Part shown: piece after piece, positions 45,812 to 58,845 of the stretch
Numbering within the stretch: the stretch's first letter is position 1
Layout: each line of letters opens with the position of its first letter
From: Petrolisthes cinctipes
Taxonomy: Eukaryota; Arthropoda; Malacostraca; Decapoda; Porcellanidae
NCBI GenBank assembly: GCA_033782935.1
Contig: JAWQEG010001317.1
Span: 107,065-171,064 of the forward strand
Direction of reading: 5' to 3'
DNA: 64,000 nucleotides
The notes under the pieces: model-generated
Told to the model about the DNA's origin: nothing
Databases searched by the model: none
What the model saw: the letters and a program-made list of their open reading frames with translations, nothing else
Program-made: the position numbers and the translations under genes

Positions 45812-48800
45812 CTGCCAATCCCAGAAAGTAATTACACCTTTGTTCTTCAAACTACCAAAGTTTATGCTTATATAGTAATACTACATTTTTTTTTGTGTAT
45901 TCTTACTTCAAATTATAATGACTTGCAAGTTGTCTGAGCAATTTCATGGTCACGCTTTGTTGATTATTATAAGTGACCAAAATAGAGACTTCAAACAGTC
46001 TTAGGACAAGTATTGGAAGTGAGTAGTAATTTTATCAAAAGCTATATGTAATGATCATGGTCAATGAACAGTCTGGTGGCTGTAGATGGTAGCGATACTA
46101 TAGTACAGTACATAAAATGTCTTAAAACTGAAATTTGTTCTTGGAAGGGAAAACAAAAAATAGCACTTGGTAATAAATTGGTCCCAATTTTAATCAATTT
46201 TTAGTAGGAAAAGCAAACAAGCTCCTCATGAATATCATCTCTTTTTTTTTTCTACCTATTGTACTTTTTATTTTATTTGCTGAGAGTACTCATTTCATAT
46301 TATAAGATAATTTGTTTCACCTACCTCATGTCAACCCTGGAGATGTGTGTCACCCTGGACTTGCCGGAGCCACAGGGTTGGATAAGGTAGCGTGAGGCCA
46401 GCACAATACCTCTCACACCTCCAACAAGAAGTGGGGCGTCCGGATGTTCCACAGATGTCTCCACTACCACACAGCTGCCACGCTCAAGGTTACTCCGCCA
46501 GTACCTGAAGTAAAGTATGGTTGAGAAAGATGCTTCTGCTTAGGGTTAAGGGCACATAATATTATTGCTATTCTCTGTCCAGTGGTTGCTGCAATAATGA
46601 ATGTTGCTTTGTATCTCTTAGAAATGCAATGGATGATGAACTGGATACCTTAGTAAGGTTCTTTCCAGGTAGGGAGAAGGAACTCAATCTAACATACTTT
46701 CCATATATCTATTCTAAACACAGTAAATTTTTTGTAATCTGAGTAACAGGGGAATGGAGGTCATTTGGACTACTGGACCAAGACAGTCCACCTAGAATCA
46801 CTGGGAGTTGAGTTACGACAAAACAAGAGACGAGCATTTGATTCTTACCTGAGCACACAGTAGTCAACTGGTGGGCGAGGAGGCATGGAGTTACACATGT
46901 ACTGGAATACCTCTGCCTGTCTGTCCAGGCGACTCACAACACGCCATTTAAGTAGAGAGTCATCCCACAGGTGCCTGGGTATATATATATATATTGACAT
47001 TAGTCGATCATTTTTATTCATGATGCCACATTCAATCAGAGTTAAGAGGCTGAAGTGATGGGAAAGCAAATATAACCAACATCAATCTTATTAACACAAA
47101 CTACTGTACCATCCATTGTAAGCTCACCTTTCACGTATAATACGGTTGAGGAGCTCAGATGGTGGGGCTTCCACTTCAGTAATGGCCCGCCAGAGTCTGA
47201 GAGGGTGACCGTCACCCACCTTTCGGTATAGCAACTCTACCTGAGGGTCTGCATTAGTCTGGTGTACCCAGCCACGTGATCTGTGGGATAATATTCTTTT
47301 TCAAGCTTTGATTCAAAATATCATGAATTCAGTTTGTAACTTAACCATTTGATTTATAATAAACAGTTTTTACATATAAAGCAAACTAATCAAAGCTACT
47401 TCAAGATTCAACTTTTACATGAATTAGATAACTGTACTTTACCATATGATTACATTTCAATCTACAAATTGATGTCATTCAAAGATGAAGCTGAGCTTTC
47501 CGTGATATTTACAGACTAGAGGTGATATTATAACATATTATACATATAAGTACAACAGATAATTATTGAGTTATGGAAGTCAGGAAAACAATCAAAATAA
47601 GAGTGGTAATGCTTTTGTTGATATAGGGTGAGATCTGTGCTGTAACATGTCAGAGATACTACCTGGTCAGTAAAAAATATCACAATAATTCAGAAACATA
47701 CAGTATTTCTTATAGGATAGTGAACCAATTTATCAGCCCCGAGGCATGGTTGTAATGATTCCTATTTAATTCCAGCATGGTACAGGACGTAAATACCTTT
47801 CTGAATTATTTCTGATAATATTACCATTGAAGGTAATTTATAAAAATAATTGTACACAAGTTTTATAGTGGAGAGAAACAAAACTGCCCAAGTCCTTTTA
47901 TTGCATCTTCTCCCAATTGTTGTTGGAAATACTGTACATTACTGTGTTGTGTTCAGCTATAGTTACTGTCTTTGGAAGCCAAGCAACATTTGACATTTAT
48001 CGGTAGCCCAGCCTCAGGCCCCTACACCACTGAATGGGGTAATATTGGACATGGATTTTGACATTTACTGTATACCATGGAAAACGACAACAGGTAATTA
48101 TTGTAAAGGGTATCTGATTGATTGAATCTCATAGCATGGGGGATAGGAGTTATATATCAGCAGCCAATGAGATGCAGTCTATCAATATGACATGTGAATG
48201 TTTACTATTACTGTAACTGGAAAATACAAAAACTATAGTCTAAACTCACCTGTCTCTGGCTTCCTTGAACAGAGCGGACACACAAGCATTCATGTAGGTA
48301 GCCCAGTCCCCCTCAGTGCCCTGTAATCCTCCCACTAGCCCCCCTGTTGCCCCACCAAGGTCCTCCAGGCACACCGGCTGACTATGCTCCAGGTAAGTGA
48401 ACCGACAGTTGTTCAGCATCTCCATTGGTACACACTGCACTTGGCTCACCTGAAAGGATGACAACATTTAACTCTTTATACATTTTATGGCATAGAAGGA
48501 ATATAGGATTTAGGCATCTGTGTGCTTTTCCAATGATATTCTTAAACAAAATTCTACATCATATCTACGTTACATGGTTCTACTTGATTGTACTAATTAT
48601 ATTGACAATGATGCTCTGCTTACCTGCTGAATCATTAAGGTAAGACATTGATGGGCAGCTTTGTTCTCTGAGAGGTCTCGGTGTTCCGGTGTGCCACCTG
48701 CCCGGCGACGCAGGGGACTTGATCCTGACCCTCCAACGCTCAGGTGGAATAGTGATGGTGCAAGACATACTGCCAGATTGCTAGCATGCATCTGAAGTGT

Positions 48801-51800
48801 TATGAATTATATTACATGCTGTTTGTATAAAGTAGAAAAGTAAAGACAGTTACTGAGCATGTACATAAAGCACAATACATACAGTAAACCCTCCATAAGT
48901 CATACAGTATTTTGATTAACTATACATAAACTGTAAATGGCCAAAATATTCATTAAAAAAATACATAATTTGATAAAATAACAAAGAAAATTAGTTGGAC
49001 AATTATCCAGTAATATTGTAAATATGTTGGAATACTCTGACTTGAGCAGAACAAATGCCCCAGTAATCTTGAAATTTGGAGAACTTGGAAATTCATTTAA
49101 GCTGTCTCAGTATTATAGGAACTTGTACATAACCAAATCTGGCGCTCTGTTTTCTGGAAGTACCGGTCCTTAAATATACATAAGGAAATTTAGTTGTCTG
49201 GATAAAACTTCTATACACACACACCTGGTTTAAGTGTGATTGTGCAGCCACATCAGCAAGGAATGTGAGGAGTGCTATGAGGACTTCTCTACTCTCGTCT
49301 GGCAGCAGAAGCACCGCACATTGCAACGCTTCTAATCGGTGCTCACTTGGCAGGTCTGGGTAGGGTTAAGTAGGTCAACAGAAAGATAAATATTACTATT
49401 TATACATTAATTTGCAGAATTTTTACTTGGGAGGTCTTATAAGCCATTGGAAAGCTTAAATTTCTCATCAAGAGAAAAACTCCCAGCTATGACATGGCCT
49501 TGAATACATATGTATATGCACAACAGAAGACAGCTTATATGATATACAGCATTTATGCCCTCTACATAACCACCAAAGACAGCAGGGTACAACTGTGTAA
49601 TCACAAGAACTACAATCTCAGGGCCAGTAAAGATGTATCTCTCAGCAGTTACAACTACAGTACTGGTATTCACTCACATTGGAAAATAGCAATGAACATT
49701 TCAGACAGCTTGTTAGTTAGAAGGACCTCAGGCAGCTCCCTGAAGTATGTCTTGACCATGTCTGCAATATCACAGGTCCCAAAATTGGCATATTGTACTT
49801 CCTCCCCAGCAACATGTGCCTCACGCAGCCGCTGAATTCTCGATCTCACACCAGGCTTACGAAATATTCCAACCTGGTGGAAAATATCAAGTAGATGATG
49901 TTAGACATAAAATATATTACTATATGTCCTTGACACAATAGAATCTCTTCTAGCTTACTTGTACTGTACAGTATTCTGCAAAAAGACCTAAACAATGTTA
50001 GAGTATAATGTTATATGATACAAGTGATGGGTGCACTTCTCGCTGAACAAAATATTTATGACAGAAGATATTTCCACTCAGAGTCTAATGTTTGTGCTGT
50101 TGACTGTTTCTTTGTTCTCACAACAAGACTTCAAATTCTAAGGGGCAGCTCACCTGCTTGCTATTAAACTGCTTACTGTCCTTCTTATCTTCAGTCATTA
50201 GCCAGACTTGTCCTATCCTAGAATATTTTTCTAATCTAATTTACATGTAAATATAATGAAAATGCCAGCTTTAACAAGATACAGTACATAGTAATACAAA
50301 CCAAGCAATAATTTTTACCTGGTCAAGAGACGTATCCCGCAGATATTTTAGAGCAGTTTGTATGCCCGTGGGTATTGGCTGACCCGTGCGTTGAGCCACC
50401 ACTAATAATGGCACACCAAACACTTGTCTCTCACGGTAGTCAGGAGTCTTAATTTTACGCATGAACTTGGGCAACTCCCAGTTCCACCCGCTGCGATTGC
50501 TTGGGCAGTACCTTTCCATCAGTGCTGTTAGTCTGGCAGGGAAAAGTGTACACAATTGTGGAAAATTGGATTTTTTTTTTACAAACTGAAATATCATAAA
50601 AGTGTCTTACACAAATTGATGATGAATCTTGATACAAAGGGTCACTACTTCAGAGCATCATTTAAGTCAAAGGCACCATTCCTTCAAATGTAGTAAGCAA
50701 ATACCTATACCCAGAATAATAACCAGAATGTTTTACTGTCCAGTGATTATATCCTGGATCTCTGTAACAGCAACATACCTGAGAAGTGCCCTCTTACGCA
50801 GGTGTAACATTTGCCCAGCACTGAACCCATTGATCTGTGTACCCAGCTGCCTTAGGCCCGGTGAGTACGACTTCCTGTTGAAACTGTGCCACCTATCCAC
50901 TGTGGGTCTGGGGGTGGAGGAAGGGGTAGGGACAAAGCCATTGGTCACATGCTCAAACAAAAACCAATGTCCCCAAGACAAAACAAAAAAACAAGTCTTG
51001 TAAGATTCAAAGCAACTGGACAAGACCACTACAGCCAGAGAAAAAGACAGTTGTCATTTCAATGTTTTTCAATTACTGTATTCATGATTAATTGATGTTG
51101 TGAATATCTTGGAATAAAGCATACAACTGTTAATTCACACACTCCTTAATCATAACTGACTGTGCCATAACAGCATCAACATCTATTTTATCATCACAGT
51201 ACAGTATGTGGATGGATGAGTGATCTCACCTTTTTTCTCTGACTGTACAGGACTAGTGTGTCATATTAATGATGGTGCAGTAAGATTGTCCAAATTCATT
51301 GCTGCTTAAATGAGTAATTAAAAATAAATAAAAACCATAAAGCACAAAATTAATATAATCTACATGTATAGTCACACAAAGCCACCGTTCCAATTCTAAG
51401 GTTGTATTGTTATGGTAACTTTTCCTTATTTAGTACAGAAAATATACCACTCTTGGAACCTACACCACACAAAGGGAATTAAAAAATGCTACAATATTGG
51501 TGGTCCACACTGCACTGAAGAAGGTAAGATATTGCTATTGTATGGGAGGCTAATAATTCCTCTAAATTGAACTTCAAAACACAGTACCTACAGTTCACTA
51601 ATGTACAGTAGTTAGTTGGTTTGTTGGCACAATCTAGAGTTATTAGTACCGTACCCTCCAAGTAGCTAACATCTTACCCATAAAGAAAGAAGAGATAACA
51701 GAATAGAGACTGCAAGACCCTAAGATAATAATAATGCCATTAAAACAATAGGGGATATGCAACTTTAGAAATAATGGAGGCCTTGAGATTGGTAGTGACA

Positions 51801-54800
51801 CATCAAACAATGTTCTTACTGAGAAACTCTTATGACACTCCCAATCAGATATATTTTACAATATGTAACTTCCTATCCAAGACTTCTGCAACTTCAGGAT
51901 TAGAATGACAGCACCTTAAATTCACTAGATATGTTAATATGCCACTTCTTATCAGAACACCTCAATTTTAAAAAGGAAAATCAGAACATAACAAAACTGC
52001 ACATAAAAGGGTTTCCAGTTCACACCTTCTGGGACTACTGCTGCCTGCATCATCGTCTTCATCTTCGAGCGTTAAGGGCAGTGGAGACTCCCGGCTTTCA
52101 ACAGTGCACTCGCTGCTTCCTGATCCCTCCTGTGCACTCGCTTCTGCAGGATATATATTTACTGTACTATGACGCTGTTGTACTCTGAAGTCACAAATCA
52201 TCATCATCTTCATTTTATGTCCTTCCTGTCCTTCTATCAAGTCATAAGCACAGAAGACTTCATAGCAAATGGCTTCAAAATAAATTATTGTACATATATT
52301 CAAAATAAAGATATACCGAAACAAAATGGATTTAAATGAAATCTTTTTTGGTGAACAAACATACTGTATGCATATCCCATTTCACTGCTAAGGAAAATAA
52401 TTACAAGACGAAACAAGATGAATTAATATTAAAACAAGATGAACTCACCCGAGTCCAAGACATCTTGATGGTAATCATGATAACTTTTGTTGCAGATGAT
52501 GAGTGGAACATTGTCATACACAGAATGACGTTCTTCGTCAGTTGGAGGCTCAGGGGAAGCCTTTTCTTCCCGCCTCTCTGCACCTGCACACACATAATTA
52601 TATTAAAATATAAATAAAAAATTATATAAATAGTTTTTAACTTTAATATGCAACATTAAAAAAGTGATGATCAACCAGCAGAATCATTAATAACTAGTCA
52701 TGATGTGTACATATATAATAATTAATGAAGATCTTCACAGCAACTCAAGGAAAAATACATGAAAATATACAGTAACTGTATTCTATATTAGTTTCTATCA
52801 ATATGTCATAAGTACTGGTAATTAGCCATACAAAATGCCTGTCCCACTACAATTACTCTTCATCAATTGGTGTTCCATAATCAGTTGTTTGGCTCATCCT
52901 GTGCAATAAAGGTACAAGTGGATTTCTGCTGTGATTTATGGACAAATAGGTAAGTTGAGCAATGACTAACCTGCCCTGATGGTGGCCAGGAAGTTTTCCC
53001 TGGCCACCTGTGACTCCTTGCCATAGTTGAGTGATCCGGTGTGTCTTAGCTGCCCTGCCTTGCTTGGACGCTCACCTCGACCAACTACTTTCAAGCTTCC
53101 TCGCTTTTCAGGACTCAGAGCCAGTGTCTGTTGGGCGATTAATATCATTATTACCAATATCTAACAGGGTATTCTCTTTCTAATTTTTGCATCATCCTCC
53201 CATATAAATGACATGAAAAATAAGTTTATAGCATAAACATATCTGAGCAAATGAAAAGTTTATAGGTAGTACGTCTGTTTTTACAACAAATGGTAAAAAG
53301 TTACCACTGACTTTATGATGTCTTCTATATCAAACACAACACTGACCTGTCCCATCGTGGTCATCTTATTAGAGTTAGCGTCTGTGAGGTAGTGTCGCCA
53401 GGTTGGGGGAGAGCACTCAGAGTCACTGTATGCCCCCCCACAAACACCTCCTTCCTCCCCACCTCCGCCACCTCTCCTCCAGAAACGTTTCTTCCGTCTT
53501 CCTCGGGTGAGAGGTGTGGAGGAGGTTTGTGATGCCAGAGAGGAGGAGTCCTGCAAACATAATGAGGTGTAATGTACAGTCAGCGGCAAAAGTCGTGTCG
53601 ACTCACTCAGTGCTTATTGCAGGATAACATAAAGGATAATCATTGAACAAACACATTCACCATACAGAAGTACAATATCCATGGGGCAAATTAATAAACT
53701 GCTTTGGTTTTTCATTTTACCAGTATGTGAAACTTACAACTTTTGCTATAATCTGTACTATAATCTACCATAATCTAATGTACATACTGGACTGCATGAT
53801 TTCTACTTTACAACATAAATACTCACATTTATTTTCCTCCAAGATTTCTAATCCATGAGCCTCATGTATTTTACTGCTTATAATATGTAAACATCAAGAC
53901 TATCTTCAAACATACAATACTATATTTAGGCTATACCAGTGCAGTACTTTTAGATTACCAGTTAACTTTGAATTGTTTTAAAATATGCCCCAGAATAGAA
54001 TAACTAACTGTAAATTGTTTAACATATAGAAATACATATGGTAAACCATTCCAGTCCTCCCTATCTATTTCTCTATCTATCTATAGCTCAGATGCCTCAT
54101 TCCCTTCAGGAACTCCCTGCAAGAGAGTGGCCACGAAATAAGTCTTCATTTCTCCCTGTTCCAACACTCCCGTCATTGCTGGATTAAGCCCTCCCCTTCC
54201 ACACGTATTCTTTCACCCATTAGCATTATCAACATGTCTAACTTACCTCTGGAGTGGCCATTTGTGCATTCCTAAACTGCCCTGCAGATAAAGGAATGGG
54301 TATAGCAATAGTAGCAGTGGCGGTGGCTGTGGCTGCAGCAGGGGAGTGATGGGGGTGGTGGAGTGGGGAGGTGGTAGCAGGGGAGGTAGTGGCAGGGGAT
54401 GCATCAGGAGACAGGTCAACACAACCAAGTTCAGCCACCCGTGCCTCCATATTGGCTTCGTCAAGAACCTGTAAAACACAAAGAGTTATAACAATGAGCC
54501 AACAACACTTCCACACCTTTGCATAGCTAAATTTTACTTAAAATTAAAATGTGTGCAATCCTATTGTCTCTCATATGGGATTATACTGACTATCCACCAT
54601 GCAACCAGGTACAAGTGTTGGAAATATACAGTATTTTGTTCATCACTATGAACCAAAAAAAGCCATACAGTTCTGATTACTTTAATTATACGAAATAATA
54701 ACTTGTATATTGCTAATGCGTTTAGTGCCCCTCACCTTGGGTCCGCTGATAACCACACCATCCCTATTTTGTCGCTTCTTCTTCTTGTTCTTGAGAGACT

Positions 54801-57324
54801 CCATGCGGCGAAGGATGGCCTTGGCACCATCCCTAAGGCGTTCAGACCCGGAACGCTTGAACTGTCCCAGAGGTAATTCATCAGGCAGCTCCAAACCTCG
54901 TGACGTTCCTCCTTTACCATCACCACCTGGGGTAACGAACATCAATGGTTAGGATTTGATGATGAAAGAAGACCACCCGAGGCCTGGAAGACAATGTAGG
55001 ATGAGGGAGGTGATAAAGAGGTGGGGCAGCAAGCATGAAGGACGAGGGAGAAGGTGATAGAGAGGAGGGACAGTAAACATGAAGGAAAGAAAAGGAAAAA
55101 AGTCACCAATTTGGAATTATCTCTAACCAATAGCTCCAACACAGGAAAAACAACATTCAGCTTTACGAATGCCATGATACCTGTGATATAATTAATGGAT
55201 TCTGTGGATAATCATCGTAGTGCAAAGTCCTCAATTAAGTACAAATAAAATTTTCTATAGTAAGTACCCAGTAATTGTTTTGGAAGGTTGACTGATAGAC
55301 TTTTCTTATGGAAGGCCTCAACTACCAAATGCGTCACCACTGGTGGGTGTGAAGTAGTCTACAGTAGTTACGCAGTGAAAGTGAAATATGTGTGGACGTC
55401 AGCACAGTTCCACGACCTACCACACTCGGGCCACTGAATCATCAAATCTCATCATCTCTTCATAATCAATACCACTCAAGAGACATGGAAATCACAAAAC
55501 CTTCAAAATTAAAATAGCGCATGTAGTATAGAGATAATTTATGTAGTGTGGGGATATCTAGTGTAAACTGATACAGACTGGGAGGTACTGTACAGCAGCG
55601 ACTGTAGATAGAGATAAGGCGTTTCCCGACATAACAGCCTGTGTCTCTGTTCCCTTCCCTTGGTAACCTTTTCATATCACTCACTCATTCAACGTCCTTC
55701 TTACTCCTTGTTGCCTCTTCTCGCACTCCTCTCTTAATTCTTATCTTAATTCTCATCTCTCTCTCACACCACTCCTCCCTCAATCCAACTCTTCGCACCC
55801 CTACTCCTTGCCTCCCTCCCACACACTATACATATAGCTAATCTATCATTTCATACCTCTTCTCACACTAATTCCCTCCCTTTATAATAATAATACTTCC
55901 CTCTATCCCTCCTCCGTAGTCTTCCATATCATACACCAGAATAATGTCGTCCCACATACAATACAACGTTCAATTTGGCGTATTTTCATACCCAGCCATG
56001 TTGGGGGTACTTGAGGTCAAAGTATTAGTGCTTTAGGTCTTGCAAATAAGACTGACGTACTAAACAGCCACGAGTATAATAACGCTCTTCCTTGATCTGA
56101 CGAACCATGAATCGTGGAAGTAAGGTATCACACAAAATCTCAAAAGATAAGGGGCGCTAGAAAATTTTTACAATGGTGGTTGATATACCGTTTCAAATAT
56201 TACAATCAAAGCTTCATTAAATTTCCAAAAGGCAGATATTTGTTGCAACTGCATAATGAAGTTGCACCCCAGTAACTTCCTGCCGCTAACAGGTGTCAGA
56301 CAACAAGTGCCTTCAACAAAACAGGTTAGGCAGGCAACAATAACCTGGACAATATGGTGTGGTGGAGAGCATGCAGACATCAACAAGGCATGCCCACCAA
56401 ACAAGGATGTGTGTTACGTCCTCCAAGCACGACCAGGCTATACAGATCAGGGGTTAAGAGGGAGGCCGGAGAGGGTGTAAGCATCTATAGGACCGAGAGG
56501 TGAGATACAAGTACAGTATACTCCTCTGTGCTCTGTAATACCTATTGCCGTATTCCTTTATAATATTCCATGGGTATTCATGGTACAGTCGCGGCAAATA
56601 GTCGTTGACAAAGCAGTGACAGATAGCCATAATCAGCACAAAAGCATCCGAAAACTCAAAACATTAACAACGAAACCACAAGTTCCCAGTTCGAAACGGC
56701 TGGCCACGTCTCTCCATCATAGACTGGCCAAAGACTATCTCTTACGACTGTACAGTCAGTCACATTTTTATGGAAGAAATGGCAATGAATGCAAGGGGAG
56801 CTACACGGGGAAGTATAACCGTCTCATTATAATCTCCTACAAACCATTTTAATTTATTGGTGAAGACGGGATCAAGGGTAGAGTAAGTACAGGTGGACTC
56901 AGGTGTACTGTAGAGAGGGTATATAAAGAGTTGGCTACATTCACGTCCAATAGTCCTGCAAAACCTTCAAATGAAATCCAGAAAAATTATGCACAATTAT
57001 AGTTGATGCGAAACTAAAATAAAAACTGAAACTAAAACTAAAACAACAGGTCCCGTTTAATATGGCTCACTTTCACTCGATGCAGCAGGACTCTTGATTT
57101 TGACTGTACAGTTGGGTACAAGGGGATAATACACTTTTGATACAAACTATACCAGAAAACTGGACCAGAAAGCACAAGTAATGGTGGCCTGTTGCTTGGA
57201 CTAGTTTGGGGGAATCACTTGCTCCAGATTTACCAAGTAAGGTTTACTCACTGGGAAGGTTGGGGATGGCAGGCAGGTGGTGGTCAAGGAAGGAGGTGGA
57301 GTGGCGGTAATAGTGTGGCATCAT
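45697..57324 (-). CDS. cv-c: RhoGAP-START protein of the DLC1/STARD13/crossveinless-c family, 17 exons
   Basis: Family members switch off Rho GTPases at junctions and focal adhesions; the START domain may bind lipid. Exons: 57252-57324, 54736-54926, 54247-54468, 53347-53550, 52971-53127, 52449-52583, 52026-52143, 50779-50907, 50319-50532, 49678-49873, 49225-49355, 48624-48791, 48250-48449, 47128-47280, 46849-46974, 46325-46504, 45697-45811. All borders are GT-AG, and the sum of 2712 nt gives 903 residues. Seen: basic RRMESLKNKKKKRQNRDG; YDNVP (about residue 308); RhoGAP at about 446-640 with arginine finger in VGIFRKPGV (R486) and LAVCLAPSLFHL; START at about 690-890; end HHAVGPESKV. The ATG follows an in-frame TGA. 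No SAM domain is seen, so other isoforms may start upstream. Confidence 0.93.
46325..46504 (-). CDS. cv-c: RhoGAP-START exon 16 (START)
   Basis: YWRSNLERGSCVVVETSVEH, then VRGIVLASRYLIQPCGSGKS and VTHISRVDMR. Confidence 0.95.
46849..46974 (-). CDS. cv-c: RhoGAP-START exon 15 (START)
   Basis: HLWDDSLLKWRVVSRLDRQA, then VFQYMCNSMPPRPPVDYCVL. Characteristic START signature of this family. Confidence 0.95.
47128..47280 (-). CDS. cv-c: RhoGAP-START exon 14 (START)
   Basis: ADPQVELLYRKVGDGHPLRL, then WRAITEVEAPPSELLNRIIR. START-domain N-terminal part. Confidence 0.95.
48250..48449 (-). CDS. cv-c: RhoGAP-START exon 13
   Basis: VSQVQCVPMEMLNNCRFTYL, a glycine-rich linker and ATYMNACVSALFKEARDR, entering the START domain. 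Confidence 0.9.
48624..48791 (-). CDS. cv-c: RhoGAP-START exon 12
   Basis: MHASNLAVCLAPSLFHLSVG closes the RhoGAP core with the invariant NLAxxxxP motif. A variable Arg/Ser linker follows and ends MIQQ. Confidence 0.95.
49225..49355 (-). CDS. cv-c: RhoGAP-START exon 11
   Basis: LPSEHRLEALQCAVLLLPDE, then REVLIALLTFLADVAAQ. RhoGAP helices. Confidence 0.95.
49678..49873 (-). CDS. cv-c: RhoGAP-START exon 10 (arginine finger)
   Basis: VGIFRKPGVRSRIQRLREAH holds the catalytic arginine (FRK). Then MVKTYFRELPEVLLTNKLSE, the typical second RhoGAP block. Confidence 0.95.
50319..50532 (-). CDS. cv-c: RhoGAP-START exon 9
   Basis: LTALMERYCPSNRSGWNWEL, then KFMRKIKTPDYRERQVFGVP, near-identical to the vertebrate family. 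Starts the RhoGAP domain. Confidence 0.95.
50779..50907 (-). CDS. cv-c: RhoGAP-START exon 8
   Basis: PTVDRWHSFNRKSYSPGLRQ through INGFSAGQMLHLRKRALLR. Matches the DLC segment just before the RhoGAP domain (QLNxLRKxALLxLTALME). Confidence 0.9.
52026..52143 (-). CDS. cv-c: RhoGAP-START exon 7
   Basis: Acidic and serine-rich: SGSSECTVESRESPLPLTLE, then DEDDDAGSSSPR. Donor AG/GTGTGA. Confidence 0.8.
52449..52583 (-). CDS. cv-c: RhoGAP-START exon 6
   Basis: Encodes an Arg/Glu-rich start, then EERHSVYDNVPLIICNKSYH. The YDNVP motif recurs in DLC proteins. Two AG acceptors six bases apart (52584 and 52578) both keep frame, so a two-residue variant (Gly-Ala) is possible. Confidence 0.8.
52971..53127 (-). 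CDS. cv-c: RhoGAP-START exon 5
   Basis: TLALSPEKRGSLKVVGRGER and following to ENFLATIRA. Disordered, basic. Donor GCAG/GTTAGT. Confidence 0.8.
53347..53550 (-). CDS. cv-c: RhoGAP-START exon 4
   Basis: DSSSLASQTSSTPLTRGRRK, then RFWRRG, a Gly/Glu run and SPPTWRHYLTDANSNKMTTM. Basic and disordered. Donor CAG/GTCAGT. Confidence 0.85.
54247..54468 (-). CDS. cv-c: RhoGAP-START exon 3, low-complexity
   Basis: Starts VLDEANMEARVAELGCVDLS, then a Ser/Pro/Thr/His/Ala-rich stretch including an (AT)n peptide run, ending MATPE. Phase 0 at both ends. Confidence 0.8.
54736..54926 (-). CDS. cv-c: RhoGAP-START exon 2
   Basis: Glycine-rich start, LPDELPLGQFKRSGSERLRD, then RRMESLKNKKKKRQNRDGVV and ISGPK. 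The last block matches the polybasic ESLK..LRDGLVIS segment of human DLC1. Confidence 0.9.
56586..56750. mobile_element. TA-flanked MITE in the first RhoGAP intron
   Basis: Ends CAGTCGCGGCAAATAGTCGT on the left against an imperfect inverse ending CTTACGACTG, flanked by TA (56584-56585, 56751-56752). 165 bp. A lone related end (GTACAGTCAGCGGCAAAAGT) lies at 53576. Confidence 0.6.
57252..57324 (-). CDS. cv-c: RhoGAP-START exon 1 (start)
   Basis: MMPHYYRHSTSFLDHHLPAI, then PNLP. The donor is A/GTGAGT. TGA lies two codons before the ATG, and a (GTT)n tract precedes it in the likely 5' UTR. Confidence 0.75.
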
Positions 57325-57329
57325 AGCAG

Positions 57330-58570
57330 GTCACAACAACAACAACAACACACTGATTTTGCTTATACTCATCTCCACTACACACCCCTTTCACTTACAC
57401 TTCTTGTCTTTCTTATTAATAGTCTATTTCAATTCCATTAACGTCGTGTGAATCAAGGGTTTGGGCACATGAGCAGCGAGACGTTTCCTTCCATCGCACT
57501 CCAATGGTGATGATGGTGTATAGAATTATTGTATAGACGCAACACACCTTCTATCTAACAAATCCCGTCGCGCCCTCTAAACGATGTGCTTCAGTTAAGG
57601 TGTATGGCGAGGTGTTGTTATCGTAAGGGCACTATATTTCGAGTATCATCCACGTGGGTTATCACTGACACGAGATGACCACCAGAGTACTGCATGCAAA
57701 TATTGACACCACACCTTATCAGCAGTCGGCCCCTTCACTCACTCCTCCCTCCACGATCAGTCTGTCCTATAACTCCACATACACACAGAAAGCAACGCAA
57801 TGTTTCTACCAATGGCACTACAAATCAGTCAGTGTCTTTATAATGTTGATTCTTCAGATACACAGTTTTGCGATCACTCTGGGTAAAGCTGTTTGTGTGT
57901 TTTAAGGCATATCAATTCTGCCATTCACGACGTGGGGGACTTTCAAGTTACCCAGCTTTTGTACTTTTATTATCTCTAGACCCGTAGCATTTCCAACGTT
58001 CTAAAAACACATAGGAACTTTCTTCTGAAGTCGTATCAAGTTTTATAAATGTAATTTTTTTACAACTAACACATAAACCTGAGATAATGTGTTTATTAAT
58101 GTGTTTCTTGGTGAGTTGATGGAGGAGCGTGGCAGCGTGGCGGGAGAGAAGGCTAACATAGATGGTGCCACGTTGCCGGCAAGTGCCACACTGAGCGACT
58201 GAGGCTCTCGTACATACACATACACACACATACACATACACACACACACACACTTAGGCTTCACTCCACATGACAATCCCCACGGATGTTTGTATAACTT
58301 TACTTCTTTTCACACAATTATCAACAAAGATACATAAATTCTTCCCTTCTAGTCTCGTTAAAATAAACGAGCCAAGGTACGAACGAATAACATTTACCCA
58401 AACTGTACCTCCTCATGGGAAACTATCTTGTTGGCAAATTGGAGACCTACCGACTTCTCCACAATACTCCACGAAATTGATCTCCTATTGGGAACATTGA
58501 CGTAATCTGTTTACTGGCACAGTTTGCAAGAATCGGTAGCCCTCCAGTTCACCAACCAGAGTCCTCCCCT
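57330..58570. other. upstream flank of the RhoGAP gene
   Basis: No second coding exon or SAM-domain exon was recognised. Contains (CA)n runs at about 58213-58252. Confidence 0.4.
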
Positions 58571-58573
58571 TAA

Positions 58574-58730
58574 GGGACCCTGTGACGTAGTAAAAAAATT
58601 GGAAGTAAATGAGTCCTTCAACTATTGCTACGAAACACCACCTATATGGAAGGAGCATGTTTCGTGGTATAGTCGGGGGGAATCAGAAGCCTCCAATTCC
58701 CATACATGATCACAGGGTCCTTAACAAGAT
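58574..58730. mobile_element. TTAA-flanked MITE (piggyBac-like ends)
   Basis: Inverted ends GGGACCCTGTGA and TCACAGGGTCC with TTAA on both sides (58570-58573, 58731-58734). 157 bp. Related copies are at 59972-60123 and 63390-63536. Confidence 0.75.
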
Positions 58731-58845
58731 GACTTTATATGATACTATAATATACAAGTTATCTCACACCACGCCTGCCTCCCAGATCACAAACCTTTGG
58801 GCTGAAACACTCTCCACGCTAACCACAGCTCAGTAATTTATCTTT

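Noticed and set aside
45522..45818. 98-codon minus-strand open frame
   Set aside because: Shadow of the RhoGAP terminal exon, whose correct frame ends at 45697 with a family-conserved C-terminus.
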